From positions 1-27,058 of the forward strand of contig CAZOSF010000029.1 of the NCBI GenBank assembly GCA_964582415.1: DNA of 27,058 nucleotides. The letters are read 5' to 3'. The notes under the pieces were generated by a model. It saw only the letters and a program-made list of their open reading frames with translations. It had not been told where the DNA came from and searched no databases. Position numbers and translations under genes: made by a program. Source of the DNA: CAZOSF01 sp964582415 (GTDB lineage: Bacteria; Bacteroidota; Bacteroidia; Flavobacteriales; Flavobacteriaceae). Of this stretch, positions 7,626-15,207 are shown in pieces. The number at the start of each line of letters is the position of its first letter. Position 1 is the stretch's first letter.

Positions 7626-8042
7626 TTATTTTACTTTGATGGTTAGTTTTTTGACTTCCCCATTCTTTACTTCAAATTTGGCGTCTTCCCATTTTGGTGG
7701 TCCGAAAAAGCCCCTTGCGTCGTTAGAGGTTCCGTATGGTTCTGAAGGAATAATTCCCATACGCATGTTCAGTTCACCATTGCTGTCTTCGTCATGAAAA
7801 CACGAGATTGCATAGGTGCCATCCGGTACATCCGTAAATCGTACCACAGCAACCTTACCATTGATCACTGCCTCTTGATAGGCTATTCCCTCTTTTAGGA
7901 ATTTCGATTCGTCATTGAACAAAGCTGCATGCGCTTTTCCTGTATCGCTGTCGAAATGGGTCATGGTAACTTCCACCGTGTTCTGTGCTTGAAGAAGTGT
8001 TCCTGTTAGTAATAAAGCTAAATAGTGAATAACCGATTGCAT
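7626..8042 (-). CDS. DUF2141 secreted protein (copy 1)
   Basis: 138 residues. Signal peptide 1-19 (MQSVIHYLALLLTGTLLQA). The mature part is a DUF2141 beta-sandwich: HAALFNDESKFLKEG, VRFTDVPDGTYAISCFHDEDSNGELN, then FFGPPKWEDAKFEV. DEDSNGELN resembles a calcium-type acidic loop. Role unknown; DUF2141 proteins are small exported proteins common in Bacteroidota and Proteobacteria. First gene of the unit DUF2141, 35-aa peptide, TPR, kinase. The start codon is 25 bases after a -7-like box and 65 bases after a candidate LytTR operator. A paralogue with the same operator layout lies at 22948. Confidence 0.88.
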   Translation of the reverse strand: MQSVIHYLALLLTGTLLQAQNTVEVTMTHFDSDTGKAHAALFNDESKFLKEGIAYQEAVINGKVAVVRFTDVPDGTYAISCFHDEDSNGELNMRMGIIPSEPYGTSNDARGFFGPPKWEDAKFEVKNGEVKKLTIKVK

Positions 8043-8066
8043 GATTTATTGATTTTAATGTTGATT

Positions 8067-8140
8067 CAAATTTCTTGGATTCTCTTTCCTTACACCAAAA
8101 TTATTTACCCAATTGTCGTTTTTGGTTTCTGAAATGTGAA
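8067..8140 (-). promoter_or_regulatory. promoter of the DUF2141/kinase unit with two candidate LytTR half-sites
   Basis: Minus strand: half-site 1 ACATTTCAGA (8137-8128), half-site 2 ACAATTGGGT (8116-8107), 21 bp apart; a TTTTGG run (8100-8095) in the -33 region; -7-like AAATTTG (8073-8067). Start codon at 8042. Spacing from half-site 2 to the -7 TTTG equals that before the TonB receptor gene. It is the weakest of the three minus-strand sites in half-site 1. Confidence 0.45.
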
Positions 8141-8187
8141 ATAGGTTTTAGGTTTCCAAAATCTTGTCTCTTGACTCTTGTCTCTAC

Positions 8188-10347
8188 TTACAAATTATCC
8201 AACTGATTCTCCTTGCCGTCAGCACTCAACGTCCAAAAAAAGCCCACAAAAAAGAACTGGTCGGCAGCGGGACGCAAAGCACGTCGATTAAAATTTCCAG
8301 TAGCATCTGGCATATTGGCGTATTGATACCCATTGATATTGTTGAAACCAAATACATTATTAATCGAGAAGTACAAAATCTTCTGTTGTGAAATAAGATA
8401 CGCCCAGTTGATACTCACGCTATTGAAGGGTTTGGTCTTATTATTTAAAAATCCTGGTTCATTCGGGTTGGTAAAAGTCCTACCGCTAGCCAATGTATAA
8501 CTAAATCCTACCTGGCTGCGCCAGTCACTGATCCAATACTTACCCACTACAGATAGGTTATGGGTATTGGCAATGGGCGGTGTAGCTTCTTCTGGATAGT
8601 GAAGGTATTTACGCTTACTATCTAAATAAGAATAACTTATCCAATAGTCGGTATTTTTAATACTCTGATTATCCCTCCAGAAAATATCCAATCCACGGGC
8701 ATAGCCCTCCCCTGCATTACCAAAATCAGAATTGAAGTTGGGAAATTCATCATTATAGGTGATTAGATCCTTGTATTCTTTGTGGAATGCCTCCACTCGC
8801 AAGATCCTATTTCTATGACTGTATTGATAATTCAGGATGTAATGTTGGGTCTTTTGTGAACGAAGGTCTTGATTGAATTTCAGCACATCATTAAAGGCTT
8901 GCTGATAGTAATCCCCATAGGCAAAAGACAACTGGCCATGCTTTGATGTTTTGTAGGCTAAGGAAGCTCGAGGAGAGACTGTAAATTCATCGAACAAGCC
9001 ATTGTATTCCCCTCGCAATCCCACTTTGGCTGCGAACTTGGTTGAAAAAATCAAATCGCTTTCCGCAAAAATCGCTGTGATGGGACTATTGAACCCATAG
9101 GAGATTTTTTGCAGGGAGGGATTGGAATAATCCTCCGAAAAATCGGTTAGAAATTGCTCCCCTCCTACATAGAGTTTCACTTGATTCGAGAACCGTTTCC
9201 GAAGCTTCAACTTAAAGTGACCGGAATGGTCGGTATTCTCGATCAATTGGTCCTCGATTACCAAATCGTTATACGCCCTTGTAAAGCTGGCTCCTGTGTA
9301 CAATCTCCAATCGCTACCCAAATCACCTTCATAACTTACATTGCTGTAAAAATTATTGTTTTTCAATTTAAAATAGAATCCGTCCACCAAATTGATATCC
9401 TCTTGATTGAGCTCGAAACCAGTAGCATCATAGGCTGCATAGAATTTTAATAGTCCCTTGTCGAATTTTCGGCGGAAAACACTCTCGGCACCGAATGCCT
9501 CAAAGGGCTTTTCCCATTCGTTTCTATCAGGGATTAATGCGATGTAAGGAGCTAAATTGAAATACCCCCCATTCACACTTAATGAACTTTTTTCCCACTT
9601 TTGGGTATTGCCCAGCCCCAGCCCCACCGACATGATGGAAATGTCTGTTTTCTCTTGATCGGGTTCATCGATGGTGTTGAGCAATAATACAGACGACAAG
9701 GCTTGCCCGTATTCGGCCGAATAGCCACCGGTGGAAAAGGTAATCCCGTCGAATAAAAACGGACTGTAGCGTCCGCGAGAGGGTATGTTGTTGGTTGTTG
9801 GCGTATAGGGTGTGAATACGCGAATACCATCGATAAATATCTGGGTCTCCCCAGCATCTCCCCCACGTACGAACAGTCGGCCATCCTCGGCAACAGTGGA
9901 GGTCCCTGGAAGGGTTTGAAGGGCACCAACGAAATCTCCCAAGGCACTGGCCGTAGTAACTACATCCAATGGTTTCAGTACCGAAACTTTGCTATTATCT
10001 CCAGCTTCCAAAGTTCCTGCAGAAATTACAACGGTTTCCAAAGAACTGATGTCTTCCTTTAGTTGGATTTTCAATTGCTTCATTTGGCGCACATCGGCCG
10101 CCATCATAAAAGTTTCAAAAGAAATAGAAGATATAATTAAGGTTTGAACCCCAGTTTCAACAGTAGTAAATTCAAAATAACCCTCAGAATTGGTAGACGC
10201 ACCATCATAGGTACCCTCCAAATACACATTCACTCCTTCAATGGGTTGCCCGTTTTTTTGAGTAACGCTACCACTCACCATCTCTTGGGCATGGATACTT
10301 AGGGTGAGGAGTAAACTGAAAATCGTATAAAATACAGTCTTTGACAT
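8188..10347 (-). CDS. TonB-dependent receptor-like outer-membrane protein
   Basis: 719 residues from ATG 10347; the frame is open further upstream to 10581, but this ATG begins a clear signal peptide (MSKTVFYTIFSLLLTLSIHA). Residues about 22-100 are a CarboxypepD_reg-like domain (VSGSVTQKNGQPIEGVNVYLEG), about 110-220 a plug (LQTLPGTSTV, RLFVRGGDAGETQIFIDGIRV, STGGYSAEYGQALS), and the rest a beta-barrel with alternating aromatic strands ending near QFFFVGFFWTLS. No SusD gene is adjacent, so it is not a classical glycan SusC; substrate unknown. It is transcribed alone and preceded by the same 21-bp repeat promoter as the two downstream signalling units, which suggests it is an output (or input) of the LytTR system. 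Confidence 0.9.
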   Translation of the reverse strand: MSKTVFYTIFSLLLTLSIHAQEMVSGSVTQKNGQPIEGVNVYLEGTYDGASTNSEGYFEFTTVETGVQTLIISSISFETFMMAADVRQMKQLKIQLKEDISSLETVVISAGTLEAGDNSKVSVLKPLDVVTTASALGDFVGALQTLPGTSTVAEDGRLFVRGGDAGETQIFIDGIRVFTPYTPTTNNIPSRGRYSPFLFDGITFSTGGYSAEYGQALSSVLLLNTIDEPDQEKTDISIMSVGLGLGNTQKWEKSSLSVNGGYFNLAPYIALIPDRNEWEKPFEAFGAESVFRRKFDKGLLKFYAAYDATGFELNQEDINLVDGFYFKLKNNNFYSNVSYEGDLGSDWRLYTGASFTRAYNDLVIEDQLIENTDHSGHFKLKLRKRFSNQVKLYVGGEQFLTDFSEDYSNPSLQKISYGFNSPITAIFAESDLIFSTKFAAKVGLRGEYNGLFDEFTVSPRASLAYKTSKHGQLSFAYGDYYQQAFNDVLKFNQDLRSQKTQHYILNYQYSHRNRILRVEAFHKEYKDLITYNDEFPNFNSDFGNAGEGYARGLDIFWRDNQSIKNTDYWISYSYLDSKRKYLHYPEEATPPIANTHNLSVVGKYWISDWRSQVGFSYTLASGRTFTNPNEPGFLNNKTKPFNSVSINWAYLISQQKILYFSINNVFGFNNINGYQYANMPDATGNFNRRALRPAADQFFFVGFFWTLSADGKENQLDNL

Positions 10348-10366
10348 TTTCTTTAGTTTTATGCTA

Positions 10367-10440
10367 CAAAGTACAGTTGGATTAATAGGAATGGAAAAAG
10401 CAATCGACCGAATTGTAAAAATTAGTTGCCGAACTGTTAA
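10367..10440 (-). promoter_or_regulatory. promoter of the TonB receptor gene with two candidate LytTR half-sites
   Basis: Minus strand: half-site 1 ACAGTTCGGC (10437-10428), half-site 2 ACAATTCGGT (10416-10407), 21 bp apart; CTTTTTCC (10400-10393) in the -33 region; -7-like TACTTTG (10373-10367); start codon at 10347. Aligned without gaps to the 2TM promoter, half-site 2 and the CTTTTTCC run fall at identical offsets. The region lies between divergent genes, so it could also affect the DUF1028 gene. Just downstream on the plus strand, TATCTTTA (10464-10471) is a possible -7 box for that gene. Confidence 0.6.
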
Positions 10441-10486
10441 AAACAAGTTGACCGAAAAAATGGTATCTTTAAGAAAATTTAATCCA

Positions 10487-11488
10487 ATGAAAAAATTACA
10501 ACTTGCTTTTCTATTGTTGATTATGGGTTGGACAGTGTCTGCCCAAGATACCTTTTCAATTATTGCTGTGGACCCAGACACACGTTGGGTGGGTTCGGCA
10601 GGAGCTACCTGTGTCTATGGTGCAGGGGCCAACTGGGATGCATGGATCACAAGCATGATACCAGGAAAAGGTGGTATTAATTCCCAAGCTTATATCTGTG
10701 TTCCAAATGTGAACCTTGCAAATGGTATGGAGCAAATGGAATTGGGTCTATCGCCTGAAGAAATAATTGATTGGCTCTTAAATAATGATGCCTGTAGCAG
10801 TCAGAATTTCAATCCAGAATACCGTCAGTATGGTGTGGTTGATTTGGATGAAATGGGAAATCCTAGAGCAGCAGGTTGGACAGGTAGTTTGGCGGATGAT
10901 TACAAGGAAGACCGTCAAGGGCCTAATTACAGCGTACAAGGAAATATTCTATTGAATCAATCTATTATTGATAATATGGAAAACAATTTTGTTAATACGC
11001 CTGGAACGTTAGCCGATAAATTAATGTCCGCGCTCCAGGGAGCCAATGTTCCCGGTGCCGACTCAAGATGTCTGACAAACGGCGATGGAACGTCCTCAGC
11101 CGTGGCCTATTTGGTAGTCTATCAACCCGATGACGAACCAGGGGATCCTTGGTTGCGCATTGTAGTTCCTTTCCAGGGATCTGGTGTGGAACCCATCGAT
11201 GTATTGCAAATTCTATACGACCAGTTTCTTTCCAATCAAGACAATAAATTGGCAGGCAAGGTAGTCTTATATCCCAATCCTGTGCATGAAGTTTTGCATC
11301 TTAATGTACATCCATCGATTACTGGCAAATCGTATACTATTTATAATTTAGCCGGTAAGAAAATTAATGCATCGAATATCACTTCAGAAAATCTTGAAAT
11401 CAATACAAGTGCTTTTTCTAGTGGTATTTATTTTATGACTTTAGAAGCTGCTGAAGGTGAAATAACCCTCCGGTTTGTAAAACACTAA
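10487..11488 (+). CDS. secreted DUF1028 (Ntn-hydrolase-like) protein with T9SS type A sorting domain
   Basis: 333 residues from ATG 10487, chosen because it opens a signal peptide (MKKLQLAFLLLIMGWTVSAQ); upstream ATGs in frame give a poor N-terminus. Residues about 21-250 match DUF1028: DTFSIIAVDPDTRWVGSAGA, RQYGVVDLDEMGN, GPNYSVQGNILLNQ, GADSRC. The C-terminal 75 residues are a T9SS type A sorting domain (VVLYPNPVHEVLHL, YTIYNLAGKKI, FSSGIYFMTL, terminal FVKH), so the protein is exported across the outer membrane. DUF1028 is placed with Ntn hydrolases by fold; activity unknown. Its stop overlaps the next start (TAATG). Confidence 0.9.
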   Translation: MKKLQLAFLLLIMGWTVSAQDTFSIIAVDPDTRWVGSAGATCVYGAGANWDAWITSMIPGKGGINSQAYICVPNVNLANGMEQMELGLSPEEIIDWLLNNDACSSQNFNPEYRQYGVVDLDEMGNPRAAGWTGSLADDYKEDRQGPNYSVQGNILLNQSIIDNMENNFVNTPGTLADKLMSALQGANVPGADSRCLTNGDGTSSAVAYLVVYQPDDEPGDPWLRIVVPFQGSGVEPIDVLQILYDQFLSNQDNKLAGKVVLYPNPVHEVLHLNVHPSITGKSYTIYNLAGKKINASNITSENLEINTSAFSSGIYFMTLEAAEGEITLRFVKH

Positions 11489-12084
11489 TGACTGATTCTG
11501 AAAAAGTCACGGCTTATATTCAAAAACATGAAAAATGGTCGGGTGAATTATACATGCTTCGAAATATCTTCAATTCTACTGAACTATTTGAAGAAGTAAA
11601 ATGGGGCAGTCCCACCTATACCCTAAACGGTAAACTGGTGGCTGGTTTTGCCGCTTTTAAAAATCATTACGCCCTTTGGTTTCATCAAGGTGTTTTTTTA
11701 AAAGACCCAAACAAAAAACTTCTTAATGCACAAGAAGGAAAGACCAAAGCCCTAAGACAATGGCGCTTTGAAGCTGGGGACGCTATTCCGGAAGACCTGG
11801 TTTTATCCTATATCGAAGAAGCCATTCAAAATTCATTAATGGGGAAGGAATTTAAACCAGAACGAAAGAAAGCGATTACCCTTCCCCCCATTCTTACAAA
11901 AGCATTAGAAAAAGACGACAAGCTGAGGGACGCCTTTAATTCCCTAACTCCCGGCCGGCAGCGTGACTATGCCGAACATATAGGAAGTGCAAAAAGAGAA
12001 GTTACGCAAGAAAGTCGACTCCTCGCAGCCATTCCCTTAATTTTAAGCGGAAAAGGCCTGTACGATAAATACAAAAACTGTTAG
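11488..12084 (+). CDS. YdeI/OmpD-associated family protein with DUF1801-like N-terminus
   Basis: 198 residues, no signal peptide. The N-terminal 110 residues resemble DUF1801 (EEVKWGSPTYTLNGKLVAGFAAFKNHYALWFHQG). The C-terminal part carries the YdeI-type helical motif: LEKDDKLRDAFNSLTPGRQR followed by YAEHIGSAKREVTQESR. In other bacteria such proteins are called bacteriocin-protection or OmpD-associated, on thin evidence. The start ATG shares a base with the stop of the DUF1028 gene, so the two are probably co-translated, though no functional link is evident. Confidence 0.85.
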   Translation: MTDSEKVTAYIQKHEKWSGELYMLRNIFNSTELFEEVKWGSPTYTLNGKLVAGFAAFKNHYALWFHQGVFLKDPNKKLLNAQEGKTKALRQWRFEAGDAIPEDLVLSYIEEAIQNSLMGKEFKPERKKAITLPPILTKALEKDDKLRDAFNSLTPGRQRDYAEHIGSAKREVTQESRLLAAIPLILSGKGLYDKYKNC

Positions 12085-12137
12085 AAAGGCACGGTCCTTG
12101 TTTTTCAATTCGTAGTTTTATTTAAAATCTTTCACTT

Positions 12138-12509
12138 ATGAAAACCGATCTGTATACCAAATCTGTCCTTACCCTTATTGCTATCTGTCTAACCCTCTTA
12201 ACCCTCCAGCAATTTCATTGGATTCCCACGGCCTACGCTTCCAATATTGAAACTGAAACGATTTTGGAAACGAATGCTTCCTACCGCATGATTCCCATTG
12301 ATGCTTTGAATACCATCGACGTTCGAATTGTAGACATTAGTACATATGATGAATTGAATGTCAACTTAAAAAGTGTGGACACCTATGACGAGCTCAAAGT
12401 GAATATTAAAAGTATCGATACCCAAGACGAATTGGATGTGAATATTGATGAAATCGGTGGGAATTGGGTCTCATCTGGAGGCCCCATACCTGTGCGCGTT
12501 CAACAATAA
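12138..12509 (+). CDS. small exported or anchored protein with three 13-residue repeats
   Basis: 123 residues, not recognised. One N-terminal hydrophobic segment (about 9-24) that may be an uncleaved anchor or signal, then a mature part dominated by repeats: D-I-S-TYDELNVNLK, SVDTYDELKVNIK, SIDTQDELDVNID (residues 66-104), ending EIGGNWVSSGGPIPVRVQQ. Consensus S-(V/I)-D-T-x-D-E-L-x-V-N-(I/L)-K/D, acidic with alternating hydrophobics, as in a beta-strand ladder. It precedes an ECF sigma factor by 62 bases, and no terminator is seen between them. Function unknown. Confidence 0.75.
   Translation: MKTDLYTKSVLTLIAICLTLLTLQQFHWIPTAYASNIETETILETNASYRMIPIDALNTIDVRIVDISTYDELNVNLKSVDTYDELKVNIKSIDTQDELDVNIDEIGGNWVSSGGPIPVRVQQ
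12333..12449 (+). repeat. three tandem 39-bp coding repeats
   Basis: Units at 12333-12371, 12372-12410 and 12411-12449, each 13 codons. Amino acids are far better conserved than bases (for example GATGAATTG, GACGAGCTC, GACGAATTG for Asp-Glu-Leu), so the repeat is old and kept by selection on protein. Confidence 0.8.
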
Positions 12510-12571
12510 ATTTGGGGGGCATGTAACAATATACTACAATCGATAACTAATCAAGCAAACCAACGCTACCA

Positions 12572-13066
12572 TTGACCGAAAATCTGGAACATAGTTTTGT
12601 GACCCAATTGGAGGAACATCAGAACATTGTGCATAAGATCTGTCGTCTGTATACCAACGACAGTGATTCTCACAATGATCTATTCCAAGAAATTACAATC
12701 CAGTTGTGGAAAGCCTTTCCGAAATTCAGGGGAGACTCGAAATTTAGTACCTGGATGTATCGAGTGGCCTTAAATACGGCCATTACCCTATATAGAAAAG
12801 GCAAACGCAGGGTAGATACACAAGACTTTGAAAGCGTTAGTTTTAAAATTACAACAGAGGAATACGACCCTACTGTAGAAGAACAGCTCAAGCTGATGTA
12901 CAACGCTGTAAAAACCTTGAACGATATCGACAAAGCCTTGGTGTTCCTCTATTTGGAAAATAAAAGTTACAATGAGATTGCAGACACCCTTGGTATTTCG
13001 GAAGTCAATGCGCGTGTAAAAATGAATAGAATTAAATCCAAGTTAAGAAGCATTCTTAACCCCTAA
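12572..13066 (+). CDS. ECF-type RNA polymerase sigma factor
   Basis: 164 residues. Region 2: NDLFQEITIQLWKAFPKFRG and FSTWMYRVALNTAITLYRK. Region 4: ALVFLYLENKSYNEIADTLG followed by ISEVNARVKMNRIKSKLR (helix-turn-helix). The start appears to be TTG at 12572: the frame has a stop at 12548-12550 and no ATG or GTG before region 2. The next gene begins 3 bases after its stop and encodes a membrane protein, the common layout of a sigma factor with a membrane partner. Whether that partner is an anti-sigma factor is not shown by sequence. Confidence 0.9.
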   Translation: MTENLEHSFVTQLEEHQNIVHKICRLYTNDSDSHNDLFQEITIQLWKAFPKFRGDSKFSTWMYRVALNTAITLYRKGKRRVDTQDFESVSFKITTEEYDPTVEEQLKLMYNAVKTLNDIDKALVFLYLENKSYNEIADTLGISEVNARVKMNRIKSKLRSILNP

Positions 13067-13069
13067 GCT

Positions 13070-13702
13070 ATGGATGAATTAGATATTTTAAGAAAGGAAT
13101 GGCAGACTCGGGAGCAGGTCTTCCCGAAGTTCACGTCGAAAGAAATTTATCCGATGTTACTGAAAAAATCCTCCTCTATGGTAAAATGGATTTTTTATAT
13201 CAGCATTGCCGAGATGGTCTTATGGACCACCCTGTACTTTTTGATTCCAGAATCTAGCAAACACTTCCAAGAAGGAATGGGCTTGAACACCCTGTTCTTA
13301 TGGATCAACATCTTAAATTATGTCGTCGTTTTTGGCTTCATTTATTTGTTTTATATAAACCACAAAAAAATACAAGCCACCAATTCCGTTAAAGAATTGA
13401 TGTCGAATATTTTAAAAGCACGTAGAACCGTACATTATTTCGTATACTACAATATTGGAATGGCGACCCTGCTCCTCTTTTTTGTAAATATCTACTACTA
13501 TTTCAACCAAGACAAATTGAGAGAGATTTTACATACAGATGAATTCTATTCTACAATTCCGCCAGAAATGTTCATCAAGCTAAACATAGTGGCAGGACTG
13601 ATCCTGATTGCTTTCTTGATCGTATTTTACTGGGTGCTGTACGGACTTTTGCTAAGAAGGTTGAAACGAAACTATAAGGAATTAAAGCGAATCGAAGTTT
13701 AA
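13070..13702 (+). CDS. four-span membrane protein paired with the ECF sigma factor
   Basis: 210 residues. A soluble N-terminus of about 38 residues (MDELDILRKEWQTREQ) is followed by four membrane segments (about 39-58, 74-100, 122-144 and 170-193) and a basic C-tail (RRLKRNYKELKRIEV). It lacks the ZAS or FecR signatures of known anti-sigma factors. Its position directly behind the sigma gene suggests a regulatory partner (inference). The gene ends convergently, overlapping the acyltransferase stop by 4 bases. Confidence 0.8.
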   Translation: MDELDILRKEWQTREQVFPKFTSKEIYPMLLKKSSSMVKWIFYISIAEMVLWTTLYFLIPESSKHFQEGMGLNTLFLWINILNYVVVFGFIYLFYINHKKIQATNSVKELMSNILKARRTVHYFVYYNIGMATLLLFFVNIYYYFNQDKLREILHTDEFYSTIPPEMFIKLNIVAGLILIAFLIVFYWVLYGLLLRRLKRNYKELKRIEV

Positions 13703-14502
13703 TAGCGCCATTGACGGGTTTGATTCAACGCCTCTTCCTGTTCCAGTTCGCTCTGAGGAATCACTTTTAGGAAGGAAGGGTGCTGCTCTATGGCAAACTC
13801 CAGTTTTTTTACGATATCTTCCACAGATTCATTATCATAATCGATTTCAAGAGGTGGCTTTATTTCCATCGATTGAAGAATACCTCTCTTTTTAATTCGG
13901 ATACCTTTCTTATCGAAAGATCGTCGGAAACCATCAATAACAATAGGAACAACTATGGGTCGGTTATGCTTAATAATATGTGCCGTTCCTCTTCGGATAG
14001 GTTTCCATGGTGTGGTAGTTCCTTGAGGAAAAGTGATTACCCATCCATCCTGTAAAGCTTTGGATATATTGCTCACATCGCTCAATTTTACCTGTCGGTT
14101 GACCTCTTTACCCTCACTTCTCCAGGTTCGATCAATACTCACCGATCCCGCATAGGCTAATATTTTTGGTAAAAAACCCGATTGCATCGTTTCACGGGCC
14201 GCCACAAAATAGATGTTCAGTTTGGGATTCCACAGATATCCAATATTTTTGATACTATCTACCCTTCCGTGTAAACTGGCATTAAAAACATGAAACATGG
14301 CCACCACATCGGCAAAATAAGTTTGGTGATTGGAAACGAAAAGCACATTGTTCTCCGGAAGGTTCTTGATGATATCACTTCCTTCAATCTGTAGTTGATT
14401 GAATCCTTTAAAACGACTATGCGTCATGGCTCCCATGATGCGAATGAGCCACTTTTTTATAAAAAGAATATGTCCGAAAGGATTTCGTTTAAATAGCCCC
14501 AT
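13699..14502 (-). CDS. PlsC-like lysophospholipid acyltransferase
   Basis: 267 residues. Motif I region VLFVSNHQTYFADVVA with His59 and Asp65; motif III region VITFPQGTTTPW (158-); SVSIDRTWR (121-) fits motif II; PIVVPIVIDGF (182-) fits motif IV. Likely acylates lysophosphatidic acid or a related lipid at the inner face of the membrane. Two deviations from the canonical family: five rather than four residues between His and Asp, and Gln instead of Glu in FPEGT. Both may be clade features rather than defects. Convergent with the preceding gene. Confidence 0.87.
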   Translation of the reverse strand: MGLFKRNPFGHILFIKKWLIRIMGAMTHSRFKGFNQLQIEGSDIIKNLPENNVLFVSNHQTYFADVVAMFHVFNASLHGRVDSIKNIGYLWNPKLNIYFVAARETMQSGFLPKILAYAGSVSIDRTWRSEGKEVNRQVKLSDVSNISKALQDGWVITFPQGTTTPWKPIRRGTAHIIKHNRPIVVPIVIDGFRRSFDKKGIRIKKRGILQSMEIKPPLEIDYDNESVEDIVKKLEFAIEQHPSFLKVIPQSELEQEEALNQTRQWRY

Positions 14503-14563
14503 ACTTTTTAGTCCTTGAAAAGATATTTCCTAAACAGGAATGCAAAGATACAAAAACGGAGTA

Positions 14564-15205
14564 TCATAGCACCTTTGTCAATAACTCCCGAACCTCATTC
14601 AACATCATGGCTGTGGCGCCCCAGACCACATGTCCCTGCAATTCAAAAGCAGGTACCTCTATATTTTTAGCATAACTTGTTGACAATGTTTGGGTTATTT
14701 TTGAGGTGTCCTTCAAAAACTCCAGCACAGGCACTTCAATAAGGGCATCCACTTCTTCAATCTGAGGTACAAAGTGAGGTGTATTATTTGAAATTCCCAG
14801 ATATGGTCGTACAAAATAGTTGCTTGGTGGAATATACACTTCGGTAAGTTCTTTAAGTACTTTGACCGTTCCTGGGGGTACCCCTACTTCTTCATGGGCT
14901 TCCCGTAAAGCAGTTGCCTTCAAATCGGGATCGAATGTTTCTATCTTTCCCCCTGGGAAACCAACCTGAGCAGAATGAACCCCTTTATAAGACTTACGAA
15001 GAATCAATATAAAATGGGTATCACCGATATGGTTGGGATAGAAAAGGCAAAGTACGGCCGCTCGCTTGGCGGAGGCCATTTGATAGGCTTTCCGCTTCAA
15101 TTCCTGAAGACGTTCGAGAGGGGCCATACGAAAATGATACTCCTCGCCTGGAAGTTCTAAATTTTTTACCTTTACTACCCGTTTTTCAAACTCAGTAAAC
15201 CGCAT
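14564..15205 (-). CDS. Nudix hydrolase, CoA-pyrophosphatase type
   Basis: 213 residues from ATG 15205; the frame is open to 15343 but the upstream part would run through the neighbouring lipoprotein gene, and MRFTEFEKRV is a normal N-terminus for this group. Contains the CoA-Nudix lead HSAQVGFPGGKIE and the Nudix helix ALREAHEEVGV, with preceding LILRKSYKG. Members hydrolyse CoA or its derivatives to phosphopantetheine and 3',5'-ADP. Its start is two bases from the start of the divergent cyclophilin gene (CATcgATG), so its promoter must lie inside that gene. Confidence 0.88.
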   Translation of the reverse strand: MRFTEFEKRVVKVKNLELPGEEYHFRMAPLERLQELKRKAYQMASAKRAAVLCLFYPNHIGDTHFILILRKSYKGVHSAQVGFPGGKIETFDPDLKATALREAHEEVGVPPGTVKVLKELTEVYIPPSNYFVRPYLGISNNTPHFVPQIEEVDALIEVPVLEFLKDTSKITQTLSTSYAKNIEVPAFELQGHVVWGATAMMLNEVRELLTKVL

Positions 15206-15207
15206 CG

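Noticed and set aside
9579..9947. Open 122-codon frame inside the receptor gene on the same strand, and similar long frames inside other genes
   Set aside because: They lie wholly within strongly supported genes in another frame, with no domain or start context of their own.
10361..10486. Upstream start of the DUF1028 gene at 10361
   Set aside because: The ATG at 10487 starts a clear signal peptide ending SAQ; the 42 extra residues would mask it and overlap the receptor promoter.
10348..10581. Upstream extension of the TonB receptor frame (78 more residues)
   Set aside because: The extension lacks a signal peptide and would cover the whole promoter region with the 21-bp repeats; the ATG at 10347 begins an ideal signal peptide.
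12085..12137. TCAATTCGTA resembling a LytTR half-site before the repeat protein gene
   Set aside because: No partner half-site 21 bp up- or downstream, so it is likely chance.
12503..12546. ACAAT repeats before the sigma factor gene
   Set aside because: Spacings are 23 and 11 bp and the rest of the half-site is not matched; AT-rich background explains it.
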